Positions 24,312-33,462 of a DNA stretch of 64,000 nucleotides are shown here, one piece after another. Source of the stretch: Luteimonas fraxinea (GTDB lineage: Bacteria > Pseudomonadota > Gammaproteobacteria > Xanthomonadales > Xanthomonadaceae); contig NZ_CP089507.1 in the NCBI RefSeq assembly GCF_021233355.1, positions 3,659,001 to 3,723,000 of the forward strand. The letters are read 5' to 3'. Under the pieces are notes generated by a model, which was given only the letters and a program-made list of their open reading frames with translations, had not been told where the DNA came from and ran no database searches. Each line of letters opens with the position of its first letter. The stretch's first letter is position 1. Made by a program: the position numbers and the translations under genes.

Positions 24312-25130
24312 ATGTCATCCCGACTGCCTTGTGCCGCGCTCCTGCTCGCCACCGCTGCATTGTTCACTGACGCCCAAGCGGCGGAACCCGCGCCCGAACC
24401 GGCGAAGGTGATGATGCTGGGCGTATTCCACTTCGAGAATCCCGGCCTGGACGTGGTCAAGTCGGAGGTCGTCGACGTCACGACCGACGACAACCAGACG
24501 TATCTGACGGGCCTGGCGACGCGTATCGCGGCGTTCCGTCCGACCGATGTGCTGGTGGAGTGCGAGCCCTCGGCGCAGCCGAAGCAGGACGCCGCGTATG
24601 CCGCGTGGCGTGACGGACACGCGGCGCTGACTGTCGACGAGACGCAGCAGATCGGATTCCGCGTCGCGAAGGCGGCGGGCCTCGCGGGCGTGACCTGTTT
24701 CGACGAGGGCAACGTGCACTGGAATGGCGGACCGTTGTTCGAATACGTGGCCGCGCACGCGCCAGAGCAGAAGGTCGCGATGGATGCCGTATTCGAAGGA
24801 CTCTCGGAGCGGACGACCCGCGAGCAGACCACGCTGCCGCTGCACGAGCTGCTGCGGCTGACCAACGATCCCGAACGCGATCGCGAGAACAAGGATCTCT
24901 ACCTCTTCACCAATGCCGTCGACGCGGGCGGCGGCTTCGTCGGCGCTGATGCATCGGCGAGCTGGTGGCACCGCAACTTCCGCATGTACGCGAACGTGCA
25001 GAAAGCGGCGGCGCCCGGTCACCGCGTGCTGGTGATCGCCGGCGCGGGACACACCGCGATCCTCAAGGATCTGCTCGCGATCGATGGTGCGCGCGAGGCC
25101 GAAGACGTGACCGGCTATCTGAAGCCCTGA
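24312..25130 (+). CDS. Exported DUF5694 protein
   Basis: A 272-residue protein with a signal peptide (residues 1-24, cut after DAQA). The mature part has the DUF5694 pattern: VMMLGVFHFENPGLDVVK, VDVTTDDNQTYLTGL, PTDVLVECEPS and a late GHRVLVIAGAGHTAILKDLL. The paired GVFHF and GAGH motifs and a central Glu resemble the TraB/PrgY/ChaN/EreA clan, whose members are metal-dependent hydrolases or pheromone-control proteins. Whether it is catalytic is unknown. Two of its own conserved histidines (FHFEN, GAGHT) could form the active site. Confidence 0.75.
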   Translation: MSSRLPCAALLLATAALFTDAQAAEPAPEPAKVMMLGVFHFENPGLDVVKSEVVDVTTDDNQTYLTGLATRIAAFRPTDVLVECEPSAQPKQDAAYAAWRDGHAALTVDETQQIGFRVAKAAGLAGVTCFDEGNVHWNGGPLFEYVAAHAPEQKVAMDAVFEGLSERTTREQTTLPLHELLRLTNDPERDRENKDLYLFTNAVDAGGGFVGADASASWWHRNFRMYANVQKAAAPGHRVLVIAGAGHTAILKDLLAIDGAREAEDVTGYLKP

Positions 25131-25137
25131 GCGCGGA

Positions 25138-26160
25138 TCAGGAGCGCGTCTTCGCCTTTGCTGCGCGCCGGCCCGGGCGCGGTGATGCCGGCGCGTCTGC
25201 CTGCGTCGTCTCGCGTGGCGGAACAATCTGGACGGAGCCGGCATGAGCGCGCTCCCAGACCGGCGGTTCACCCAACCGCGCGACGAGGAAGTCCACGAGG
25301 GCGCGCACGCGAGGCGGTACCATGCGGCGCTGGGGCATGACGGCGTAGATCGCGCTGGCGGGCAGGGTGTAGGCGGGCAGCACGACGACCAGCCGCCCCT
25401 CGCGCAGATCCTCGTGCACGTGCCACAACGAATGCAGCGCGATGCCGAGACCGGCGACGGCGGCGTCGCGCAGGGCTTCGCCAAGGTTGCTTTCGAATCG
25501 CGCCTGCATGTGGGCGGGATGGGTCACGCCGTCGGGCGCGACGAGCTGCCACACGTCCTGCACGCCATGACTGCCGAACAGCAGCACGCCGTCGTGCGTG
25601 GCCAGATCGGCGGGTGTGCGCGGTGTGCCGCGTCTCGCGAGATAGTCGGGCGAGGCGCACAGCACGCGCAGGTTGCGCGCGATGGGCCGCGCGATCAGTG
25701 AGGAGTCGGCGAGCTCGCCGATGCGGATCGCGAGGTCGTAGCCGCGGCCGACGAGATCCGTCACCCGGTCGTCCAGATCGAGGCTGACGCGCAGTTGCGG
25801 ATGCTGCGACAGGAATTCCGGCAGCAGCGGCGAGATGTACTGGCGGCCGAACGAGGCCGACGTCGTCAGCCGCAACGTGCCCGCGACGCCGCTGCCGCCG
25901 CCGGTCTCGCGCAGGTTGGCGGTGAGGCTGTCGAGTTCGTCGAGCAGCGGGCGTCCCTGCTCGGCCAGCAGCAGGCCCTCGGGCGTCGCGTGCAGGCGCC
26001 GCGTGGTCCGGTGCAGCAGGCGCACGCCGAGCTCCGCCTCCAGGCGCTTGAGCCGCTGGCTGGCAGTCGCGACCGAGAGGTCCAGCGTGCGCGCGGCCGC
26101 GCTGATCGAGCCCAGGTCGATGACCCGCAGGAACAACGCCACATCGCTGATGCGATCCAT
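25138..26160 (-). CDS. LysR-type transcriptional regulator
   Basis: A 340-residue LysR regulator: HTH in residues 1-60 (FLRVIDLGSISAAARTLDLSVATASQRLKRLE) and effector domain about 90-290 (GTLRLTTSASFGRQYISPLL). About 40 extra residues at the end are basic and Pro/Ala-rich, longer than usual. It is divergent from the MFS efflux gene at 26261 across 100 bases, and is the likely controller of it. The effector is not deducible. Confidence 0.92.
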   Translation of the reverse strand: MDRISDVALFLRVIDLGSISAAARTLDLSVATASQRLKRLEAELGVRLLHRTTRRLHATPEGLLLAEQGRPLLDELDSLTANLRETGGGSGVAGTLRLTTSASFGRQYISPLLPEFLSQHPQLRVSLDLDDRVTDLVGRGYDLAIRIGELADSSLIARPIARNLRVLCASPDYLARRGTPRTPADLATHDGVLLFGSHGVQDVWQLVAPDGVTHPAHMQARFESNLGEALRDAAVAGLGIALHSLWHVHEDLREGRLVVVLPAYTLPASAIYAVMPQRRMVPPRVRALVDFLVARLGEPPVWERAHAGSVQIVPPRETTQADAPASPRPGRRAAKAKTRS

Positions 26161-26260
26161 GGATTGTCAAAATTAGGTTGAGAGTGATTGCCGATCTTAG
26201 CGCTGTGCCAGCACCTCGCGCGGTCGCAGACTGCCCGGCATCCCGTTACCGGCCCTGTCC

Positions 26261-27478
26261 ATGTCCTCTAAACCTTCGACGTCCACGCGCATGCCGCTCG
26301 CGCTGTACGCACTCACCGCCGGCGCGTTCGGCATCGGCACGACCGAGTTCGTGATCATGGGGTTGCTGACCCAGGTCGCGGCCGATCTGCAGGTCAGCAT
26401 CGCGGCCGCAGGCCTGCTGATCTCCGGCTATGCGCTCGGTGTGTTCGTGGGCGCGCCGCTGCTGACCATCGCCACCGGTCGCCTGCCGCGCAAGGCGGTG
26501 CTGGTCGGACTGATGGTGGTGTTCACGCTGGGCAATCTGGCCTGCGCGCTGGCGCCGGACTACGGCTGGCTGATGGCGGCGCGCGTGATCACCTCGCTCG
26601 CGCACGGCACGTTTTTCGGCGTCGGCGCGGTGGTTGCCACCAGCCTCGTGGCGGAAGACCGCAAGGCCTCGGCGATCTCGGTGATGTTCACCGGCCTCAC
26701 CGTGGCGACCCTGCTGGGCGTGCCCGCCGGCGCGTGGCTGGGCCTGGAATACGGCTGGCGCTCGACGTTCTGGGCGGTCGCCGCGATCGGCGTGCTGGCG
26801 ACGGTGATCATCGCGACGCTGGTGCCGAAGGATGCCGAAGCGCGCACGCCCATTCCGATCAAGCGCGAACTCGCGGCGGTGATGCAGCCGCAGGTGCTGC
26901 TGGGCCTGCTGATGACGGTGCTGGGCTTCGCCGGCGTGTTCACCGTCTACACCTACATCCAGCCGATCCTGCTGCAGGTCACGGGCCTCGCGGAAACCGC
27001 GGTGTCCGGCGTGCTGCTGGTGTTCGGCATGGGCATGATCATCGGCAATCTGCTCGGCGGGCGGTTAGCCGATCGCCGGCCCGCAGGCTCGCTGGTGGTG
27101 ACGCTGGGCGTGCTGGCGTTGGTGCTCGCGGCGATCGGTCTGGTGATGCGGTCGCCCGTCGCGATGATCGCGTTCACCGGCCTGCTCGGTGTCGCCGCGT
27201 TCGCCACGGTGTCGCCGATGCAGCTGTGGGTGCTGCAGAAGGCCGGCGCGGCGGGTCGCACGCTGGCGTCGAGTCTCAACATCGGCGCCTTCAATCTCGG
27301 CAATGCGCTCGGCGCGTGGCTGGGCGGCATGGTGCTGGTGCACGCCGGTGGACTGACGCATGTCAGCTGGGCGGCGGCGCTGGTGACCCTGGCGGGCGTG
27401 GGCGTCGCGGTGATCGCGATTCGGCTGGCGCGGCCTGCACGCAAGGGAGCGGACATCGCGCTGTGCGCGGAGGGTTGA
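26261..27478 (+). CDS. MFS exporter of the DHA1 (AraJ/arabinose-efflux-like) type
   Basis: A 405-residue transporter with twelve membrane helices. The family opening GAFGIGTTEFVIMGLLTQVA and motif A-like LLTIATGRLPRKAVLVGL are clear, as is motif C GLTVATLLGVPAGAWLGLEYGWRSTFWA. Such DHA1 members export sugars, purines or drugs by proton exchange. The adjacent divergent LysR gene suggests induction by its substrate. The start is taken at 26261; an internal ATG at 26291 is also possible since no strong ribosome site precedes either. Confidence 0.92.
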   Translation: MSSKPSTSTRMPLALYALTAGAFGIGTTEFVIMGLLTQVAADLQVSIAAAGLLISGYALGVFVGAPLLTIATGRLPRKAVLVGLMVVFTLGNLACALAPDYGWLMAARVITSLAHGTFFGVGAVVATSLVAEDRKASAISVMFTGLTVATLLGVPAGAWLGLEYGWRSTFWAVAAIGVLATVIIATLVPKDAEARTPIPIKRELAAVMQPQVLLGLLMTVLGFAGVFTVYTYIQPILLQVTGLAETAVSGVLLVFGMGMIIGNLLGGRLADRRPAGSLVVTLGVLALVLAAIGLVMRSPVAMIAFTGLLGVAAFATVSPMQLWVLQKAGAAGRTLASSLNIGAFNLGNALGAWLGGMVLVHAGGLTHVSWAAALVTLAGVGVAVIAIRLARPARKGADIALCAEG

Positions 27479-27500
27479 ACGGGAACGTGTCAGTCGCGGA

Positions 27501-28364
27501 TCAGGCCGCGTTGTCGCGCGGTACGCGGCGTTTGACGGCGTACATCTCGCGGTCGGCGTGGGCGAGCAGGGTCGCCCCATCGCTGCCGTCGCCGGGGAAA
27601 CAGGCGATGCCCACGCTGGCATCGAGCTGGAACGGACGGTCCGCCAAGCGATAGACCAGTCGCAGCTGGGCGCGCAGGGTCTCGGCGACCTGCGCAGCCG
27701 CGCTGGCGTCGCGGCAGCCCGGCAGCAGGATCACGAACTCGTCGCCGCCGACACGCGCGGCCACGTCACCGTGTCGAAGTGATTCGGTCAGCCGCGCCGC
27801 GACATCCTGCAGCAGGCGGTCGCCCGCATCGTGTCCGCCCACGTCGTTGACGGTCTTGAAGCCGTCGAGGTCGATGTAGAGCAGGGCAAGGCCGTCACCG
27901 GATGCACCGGCCTGGGCGAGCGCGCGTTCGAGCGTCTGCTGCAGCCGGTAGCGGTTCGGCAATCCGGTCAGCGCATCGTGGCCGGCGAGATGCTCCAGTT
28001 CGCGTTCGACGCGCCGCAATTCGGTGATCTCGCGCCCAACCCCGATGCGCACGCCATGCGCCGGATGCCAGTTGGCCGACCACAGCATGTCCACCGCGTG
28101 GCCGTCCCGGTGCAGATACCGGTTGCGGAAATGGCGCTGGAACACGCCCGCCATCACCTGCGTGGCCTGGTGCAAGGTGTCGGCGCGGTCGTCGGGGTGG
28201 ATGAAGTCGAAAGCCTGACAACCGAGCACCTCGTCCGGCCGGTAGCCGAGAATGCGTTCGAAGCCCGCGCTGACGAACAGATAGCGTCCGTCCGCATCGA
28301 CCACGCAGACCGCATCGGGCAGCAGGTCCAGGATCTCGGCGGGCAGCGGCAGGGTCGGGGTCAT
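27501..28364 (-). CDS. PAS-GGDEF diguanylate cyclase
   Basis: A 287-residue cytosolic protein. PAS domain about residues 10-125 (LLPDAVCVVDADGRYLFVSAGF, GYRPDEVLG), linker helix, GGDEF domain about 130-285 with DALTGLPNRYRLQQTL, YIDLDGFKTVNDVGGHDAGD and a canonical GGDEF in ARVGGDEFVILLPG. The inhibitory RxxD (RHGD) sits exactly five residues upstream, so product inhibition is expected. This is the best candidate for an active c-di-GMP maker in the window. Convergent with the MFS gene, 22 bases apart. Confidence 0.93.
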   Translation of the reverse strand: MTPTLPLPAEILDLLPDAVCVVDADGRYLFVSAGFERILGYRPDEVLGCQAFDFIHPDDRADTLHQATQVMAGVFQRHFRNRYLHRDGHAVDMLWSANWHPAHGVRIGVGREITELRRVERELEHLAGHDALTGLPNRYRLQQTLERALAQAGASGDGLALLYIDLDGFKTVNDVGGHDAGDRLLQDVAARLTESLRHGDVAARVGGDEFVILLPGCRDASAAAQVAETLRAQLRLVYRLADRPFQLDASVGIACFPGDGSDGATLLAHADREMYAVKRRVPRDNAA

Positions 28365-28627
28365 CGCAGGGCGGTCGGCGAGGCTGGAGTGCAACGGCGC
28401 ACAGAGTGCCAGAGTGCATGCGGCAGTAGATGGACCGGAGCGTCGCGAAAACAGTCGCGGCGACGGGTGGTCGGACTGGCGCAACAGGTGGTGCAGGCGT
28501 CGGCGTTCCGGACGTGCCGGATGCGCAGTGCTGGCCGGTCGTAGCGCCTCGCGCGCGCCGGCCGCGTATCCTGTGCGCCGCACGCGCCTGCCAGGGCGCC
28601 TGCGGATCAGACCTGAGGATGTGGACG

Positions 28628-28828
28628 ATGGCCCGAATGAAACGCGACCCGACCCGGGAGCGGAACCTGACACACGATTACGCCAAGTGGCTGCTCAACG
28701 AGAAACGCGAGCGTACCGATGCCAACGGCAAGCTGTTCGCGCGCACGCACACCACGCGCGGCCGCCGCTTCCACGGTTACAACGAGGAAGAGATCTGCAA
28801 GATCATCGGCGTGGATTACTACGGCTGA
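28628..28828 (+). CDS. Small conserved protein, 66 residues
   Basis: A 66-residue basic protein starting MARMKRDPTRERNLTHDYAK and ending EEEICKIIGVDYYG. TGAGGA lies 8 bases before the ATG at 28628; another in-frame ATG at 28619 is too close to it. The charged composition and lack of signal suggest a nucleic-acid or ribosome contact, but this is only a guess. I do not recognise the family. The 263 bases before it (28365-28627) hold no other gene, only the expected promoters. Confidence 0.65.
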   Translation: MARMKRDPTRERNLTHDYAKWLLNEKRERTDANGKLFARTHTTRGRRFHGYNEEEICKIIGVDYYG

Positions 28829-28925
28829 TCGCCCTGCGGGGGTGTTTCGAAGCGCGATCGCGGTCGCGCGCGACGTCTCCCGCCCTTCCGCATTTTTGCC
28901 CCTCTCATTCGAACTCTCTCACCCG

Positions 28926-29804
28926 ATGACATCGCTCCGCGTTGCGTTGATCTCCCTGGCCGTCGTGGCCAACACCGTCGTGCATGTGCCGTTGCTGCTC
29001 GCGGCCGCGCTGGTCAAGGCGGCTCTGCCGTCCGCGCGCCTGCGTCTGGCATGCAATTCGGCCCTCACCGGGCTGACCGAACGCTGGATCGCGGTCAACA
29101 CGTGGCTGGTGGACCGCTACAGCGGGACGCACTTCGAGATCACCGGCCTGGAGGGGCTGCAGGTCGATGGGCACTATCTGGTGCTGGCCAATCACCAGAG
29201 CTGGGTCGACATCGTCGTGCTGCAGAAGGTGTTCAACCGGCGCATTCCGCTGATGCGGTTCTTCCTGAAGCGGCAGCTGTTCTGGGTGCCGCTGCTGGGT
29301 CTGGCGTGGTGGGCGCTCGATTTTCCGTTCATGGGCCGCCACACGCGGGCGCAGATCGCGCGTAACCCGGAACTGGGCCGCCGCGACATGCAGGCCACGC
29401 GCCGGGCCTGCGAGAAGTTCCGCGACATTCCGGTCTCGGTGATGAACTTCGTCGAAGGCACGCGCTTCACGCCCGAGAAGCACGCGCGCCAGGATTCGCC
29501 CTACCGGCATCTGCTCAAGCCCAAGGCGGGCGGCGTGGCCTACGTGCTCGATGCGATGGGCGACGCGCTGCACGGCATCATCGACGTCACGATCGCCTAT
29601 CCCGGCGGCCGCCCGACGCTGCTCGACCTGCTGGCCGGCCGCGTTCCCGCGATCCACGTCGCGGTGCGAAAGCGCCCGATGCCCTACGACATCCTGCGCA
29701 GCGGGGACAGTGAGGATCGCGCCAAACGCGCCCGGTTCCAGCAATGGATCAACGCGGTCTGGCAGGACAAGGACGGCGCGCTCGCGCAGATTCTGGAGCG
29801 CTAG
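28926..29804 (+). CDS. 1-acyl-glycerol-3-phosphate acyltransferase-like (YihG type)
   Basis: A 292-residue membrane-bound acyltransferase. One N-terminal membrane helix (VALISLAVVANTVVHVPLLL), then motif I NHQSWVDIVVL with the catalytic His and Asp (HxxxxD), motif III FVEGTRFTPEK and later PKAGGVAYVLDAM. This order matches the LPLAT proteins YihG/YcfP-like used to remodel phospholipid acyl chains, making phosphatidic acid from the lyso form. Length agrees with YihG (about 300). It stands alone. Confidence 0.9.
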   Translation: MTSLRVALISLAVVANTVVHVPLLLAAALVKAALPSARLRLACNSALTGLTERWIAVNTWLVDRYSGTHFEITGLEGLQVDGHYLVLANHQSWVDIVVLQKVFNRRIPLMRFFLKRQLFWVPLLGLAWWALDFPFMGRHTRAQIARNPELGRRDMQATRRACEKFRDIPVSVMNFVEGTRFTPEKHARQDSPYRHLLKPKAGGVAYVLDAMGDALHGIIDVTIAYPGGRPTLLDLLAGRVPAIHVAVRKRPMPYDILRSGDSEDRAKRARFQQWINAVWQDKDGALAQILER

Positions 29805-29935
29805 CGGGTCATGGCAGCTGCAAGGGCAGCATGTGGCGTGTGCGTGCACCGGTCCCATGCCGGGCACGGTCCAGATCGTGGTTGGATTGAATGGGTCGCC
29901 GCACGACGCCGCCCCGGCGCTGTCCGGACCGCACG

Positions 29936-31027
29936 ATGACGACGGCGTCCGCTCGGTGGTCCGTCGTGCGATTCGCTAGAAGGCTCGCGGCCAATCTCGT
30001 CTACTTCGTCATCCCGGGCGCCGCGCTTCTGCTCATCGTCGTGTGCACGCTCTCGCCACGCGCGTTTTCGATGATGCAGGTCGTGTTCGACAAGCCGGAT
30101 CGCGTCGTGGCGTTGGTCGAGTCATGCGAACTGGTGCGTGATGGCGTGAATCGCCAACATGCCGTGCGGTGCGCAGTGCAGTACGACGCGCAAGGCGACT
30201 CGCATCGCATTGCATTGGATGTCTGGTCGACCGCGAGTCCGTTCGCCACACCTGCGTCTTTGCATCGCGAACTGGCATGGCAGCGTGCGCGACCGACGCG
30301 CGAGATCCTGGTGTCACCGGGCTTCCCATTGGACGCCACGGTCATCGATACGCGTTGGCTGGCCGTGCCGGGCCTGTGGGTGTTCCTGCTGACAGGCGCG
30401 GGTGTGCTGGTGGGTTGCGCGGTCTACAGCCTGCCTCGCGACAAGGTGCATCGTCGACGCGATTACGTGCGGGACCCGGGGACCGACCGTCTCATGCCGA
30501 TCAACGCGATCAGACACCGTCGTGGCTCGGTGAGACGATTCGTGCTGTGGTCGGCTGCGTTGCTCGCTGCCGCGCTGCTGTGTGTCTATGGCGTGTCGAG
30601 CCGGATGCGGACCGAGCTGTCGATGCTTGGATTCTCCGATCTCGTCGCGCATCCGGCGCAGCTCGCGGACTGCGCACACGTCCGCGTCGGCGCAGTGAAA
30701 GGACACCGCCAGATCGAGTGCCACGTGCGGTACCAGGCCGGCGGCGTCGTCTTCACCGGGCAGGCCGAATCGCTGGACTTCCGGTTCTTCCCGACCGGCG
30801 CACGGCTGGATGCGCGTGTTGCCGGGCTGGACGGAACACCCGTAGTGGCATGGATCGATCCGGTGCATCCGGCCTACGCGCTGGCGTTGATCGACCGTCG
30901 CTGGATCGTTCCCCATACCTTGGGCGTGTTCGAGCTGATGCTGCTGGCGCTGTTGGTTGGATTGCTGTGGATGGCGCTGATGCTTGTGCGGCGACAGGGG
31001 ATGTTCCGGAACCTCGGCCCGGATTGA
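29936..31027 (+). CDS. Tandem DUF3592-like membrane protein
   Basis: A 363-residue protein (378 if started at 29891) made of two similar halves. Each half has a membrane helix, an exported strand-rich part with a Cys-containing start (VESCELVRDGVNRQHAVRCAV; LADCAHVRVGAVKGHRQIECHV) and a second helix (LWVFLLTGAGVLVGCAVYSL; LGVFELMLLALLVGLLWMAL). This is the DUF3592 layout, duplicated. The two Cys pairs may form disulphides in the periplasm. Function unknown. No good ribosome site separates the two possible starts. Confidence 0.65.
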   Translation: MTTASARWSVVRFARRLAANLVYFVIPGAALLLIVVCTLSPRAFSMMQVVFDKPDRVVALVESCELVRDGVNRQHAVRCAVQYDAQGDSHRIALDVWSTASPFATPASLHRELAWQRARPTREILVSPGFPLDATVIDTRWLAVPGLWVFLLTGAGVLVGCAVYSLPRDKVHRRRDYVRDPGTDRLMPINAIRHRRGSVRRFVLWSAALLAAALLCVYGVSSRMRTELSMLGFSDLVAHPAQLADCAHVRVGAVKGHRQIECHVRYQAGGVVFTGQAESLDFRFFPTGARLDARVAGLDGTPVVAWIDPVHPAYALALIDRRWIVPHTLGVFELMLLALLVGLLWMALMLVRRQGMFRNLGPD

Positions 31028-31164
31028 GCCAGACACGGTCTGCGAGCGCCCCGTCGTCGACATGGATTGCTGGCGGTGCTGCGCGACGGCGCGTCGACCC
31101 CGGGCGCCGGGCATCGATCGCGTGGGCCACAATGCTCGGCTCCACGATGCCGAGAGTCGATGTC

Positions 31165-32469
31165 ATGCGAAACCTGCGTGTCTGCGTGCTGCTGTTGCTG
31201 TGCGGGTTGCCCGTGCTGGCGTGCGCTGCACGCGAGCGCCATGCAGTCGAAGGTGACGCATGTGGTGGTTATCCGCGCCTCGCCATCGAGACGATGCGCG
31301 GCATGTGCGCGGGGCTGGTGGTCGGGCCGACCACGGCGGATCCGTCGCGCACGCTGCGCCTGCCGCGCTCGCTGTTGCAGCTCGACGCCGACACCTGGCT
31401 GGTCACCGATCTGGGCGCATGGGATGGCACGCGCGGCATGGTGTGGCGGTTGCGCACCGGCGCGGACGGCGCGGTCGAGGTGCAGCCTGTGCTCGATGGC
31501 CTGCATCTGCCGCACGCGATCGCGCGCGGCCCGGATGGCCGCGCGTATGTCGGCGAGATGAGCCGCATCTTCCGCTTCGATCCCGATGCGCAGACGCCGG
31601 CTGACACGGTCGAGAACGTGATCGGCGGCTTGCCCGACAACCGTCTGCACGATCACCGCCATCCGTTGTCGAAGTTCGTGTTTCTTCCGGGCGGCGATCT
31701 GCTGGTCAATGTCGGCGCGCCGAGTGACCAGTGCGCCGGCGCCGAGGCACGCAGCAGCGCTGGCCTGTGCGCGCAGAGCGAAGGCGCCGAGGATGCCGCG
31801 AGCCTGCGCCGGTATCGCTACGAGGGTGACGGCCGCTGGTCTCCCGACTACACCGTCTTCGCTCGTGGACTGCGCAATGCACTGGCGCTGGCAGTGCACG
31901 CATCGGGCACTGTGCTGCAAGGCGAGAACAGCTACGACTTCGACAGTCGCTGGTCGCCGTTCGAAGAGCTCAACATCATCGAGGCCGGTGGCCATTACGG
32001 CTGGCCCTATTGCGCCGACACCGCGCAGGCCACGCCCGCGTGGCGCGACAAGGCCGACTGGTGCCGCTCCGACGCACATACCGCGCCCGCACTGTTGTTG
32101 CCGCCGCACGCCGCGCCGCTGGACATGCTCTGGTACCAAGGCGCGATGTTTCCCGCGCTGCAGGGGCGCCTGTTGATGACCTGGCACGGGCATCGTTCCG
32201 TTGGCGGCCGTATTGCGAGCTTCGCGGTCGACGCACGCGGCGTGCCGACGGCTGATGCCAACCCGCGGTTTCCGGTCTACGGCCAGGGCATGCGCGCCTA
32301 CGGCGCCGGCCCTGCGGCCACGCCGGTGGTCCTGACGCCAGGCTGGGGTCTGAAGCGCGGCGTGCGCCCGCAGGGCTCACCCGTTGGACTCGCAATCGCC
32401 AGCGATGGCGCGATCTGGGCGACCGACGATCGCGCGGGCCTGGTGATTCGATTCGCGAAGGACGACTAA
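31165..32469 (+). CDS. Exported PQQ-type sugar (sorbosone) dehydrogenase-like beta-propeller
   Basis: A 434-residue protein with an export signal (LRVCVLLLLCGLPVLAC, possibly a lipoprotein Cys at 17 or so). The body is a six-bladed propeller as in soluble glucose/sorbosone dehydrogenases: GLHLPHAIARGPDGRAYVGEM, NRLHDHRHPLSKFVFLPGGDLL, FARGLRNALALAVHASG, EELNIIEAGGHYGWPYC and GSPVGLAIASDGAIWATDD. The GHYGWP block is typical. Whether PQQ is bound cannot be told. It lies alone between a membrane protein and the THI5-like gene. Confidence 0.85.
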   Translation: MRNLRVCVLLLLCGLPVLACAARERHAVEGDACGGYPRLAIETMRGMCAGLVVGPTTADPSRTLRLPRSLLQLDADTWLVTDLGAWDGTRGMVWRLRTGADGAVEVQPVLDGLHLPHAIARGPDGRAYVGEMSRIFRFDPDAQTPADTVENVIGGLPDNRLHDHRHPLSKFVFLPGGDLLVNVGAPSDQCAGAEARSSAGLCAQSEGAEDAASLRRYRYEGDGRWSPDYTVFARGLRNALALAVHASGTVLQGENSYDFDSRWSPFEELNIIEAGGHYGWPYCADTAQATPAWRDKADWCRSDAHTAPALLLPPHAAPLDMLWYQGAMFPALQGRLLMTWHGHRSVGGRIASFAVDARGVPTADANPRFPVYGQGMRAYGAGPAATPVVLTPGWGLKRGVRPQGSPVGLAIASDGAIWATDDRAGLVIRFAKDD

Positions 32470-32543
32470 GCGCGCGTCGTCGTGGTGCCAGTGCGCGCGT
32501 CGTCGACTAGTCTGTGCGCCCTGCATCCAACCGGGTCGTCACG

Positions 32544-33419
32544 ATGAAGCTCCAGCTGTCCCTCGAGTGGTTCCTCAACCCCGATCACCTGCCGCTGATC
32601 GCGGGCATCCAGCTGGGCTGGTATCGCGAGGCGGGCCTCGAACTCGAACTGCTGGTGCCCGATGACCATTACGACGGACTGGCGGCGACGGTCAGCGGCA
32701 ATGTCGCGTTCGCGTGCAACGAACCGCTGCACATGATCGATGCGGACCGGCCGGGCCTGAAGGCGCTCGGCTGCTTCTTCGAAACCGATGGCGGCATCCT
32801 GCTGCAACGAGATGCAGGCCAGCGCCTGCTCGAAGGCGGCACGGTGCGGCTGGCGTCGCCGGTCGCCGGCGGCGTCACCGATGCGATCGCCGTCGAGATC
32901 CTGTCGCGCTGGTGTGTGCAGCAGGGCGCGGCGTTCGATGCGTCGCAGATCGTGATCGAGAGCGCGGGCTTCGAACATCTCGCCAACCTGCGTGCAGGCT
33001 TCGATGGTGCGTGGCTGTGCTTCGCCAACTTCGAAGGTGTCGAAGCGCGGCTCGAAGGTCTCGACACGCATTTCATCGCCACGCATGACGTGGGCCTGCA
33101 CAACTTCTCGGCGCTGGAACTCTTCACCGCACAGGCGTTCCTGGCCGAACATGCCGACGTGGTGGCGACAGTGACACGCCTGATCGGGCAGGGCGCGACG
33201 CTGTGCCGCGACGATCCCGCGCAGGCCGCTGCGCTCTGGTACGCCTACAGCGGGACCGAAGCCACCGCGCTGATGGACGCGATCATCGCCGATACATGTC
33301 CGCGTCTCGTCGGTCCGATGCAGCGCGATGCCGCACGCTGGCACGGCATGTGGGAACAGTTCGACCGGCTGGGGCTGAGCCAGGTCGATCGCGCCGGTTA
33401 TGCGGCGCTGTACGCGTGA
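32544..33419 (+). CDS. THI5/ThiY-like (NMT1 superfamily) protein without signal peptide
   Basis: A 291-residue NMT1/THI5-domain protein: LQLSLEWFLNPDHLPLIAGIQLGWYREAGLELEL at the start, GNVAFACNEPLHMIDADRPGL and ADVVATVTRLIGQG. Typical periplasmic ThiY binding proteins have an export signal; here the domain starts at residue 2, so it should stay in the cytosol, and no ABC permease or ATPase is adjacent. That resembles bacterial THI5-type HMP-phosphate synthases, but I cannot find the yeast CCCFC motif, so enzymatic HMP synthesis is unproven. A dehydrogenase gene follows after 43 bases, probably in the same operon. Confidence 0.8.
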   Translation: MKLQLSLEWFLNPDHLPLIAGIQLGWYREAGLELELLVPDDHYDGLAATVSGNVAFACNEPLHMIDADRPGLKALGCFFETDGGILLQRDAGQRLLEGGTVRLASPVAGGVTDAIAVEILSRWCVQQGAAFDASQIVIESAGFEHLANLRAGFDGAWLCFANFEGVEARLEGLDTHFIATHDVGLHNFSALELFTAQAFLAEHADVVATVTRLIGQGATLCRDDPAQAAALWYAYSGTEATALMDAIIADTCPRLVGPMQRDAARWHGMWEQFDRLGLSQVDRAGYAALYA

Positions 33420-33462
33420 TCTGCAGATCTGCGATGTCTGTGCCGATCACAGGGCCGCGCGG

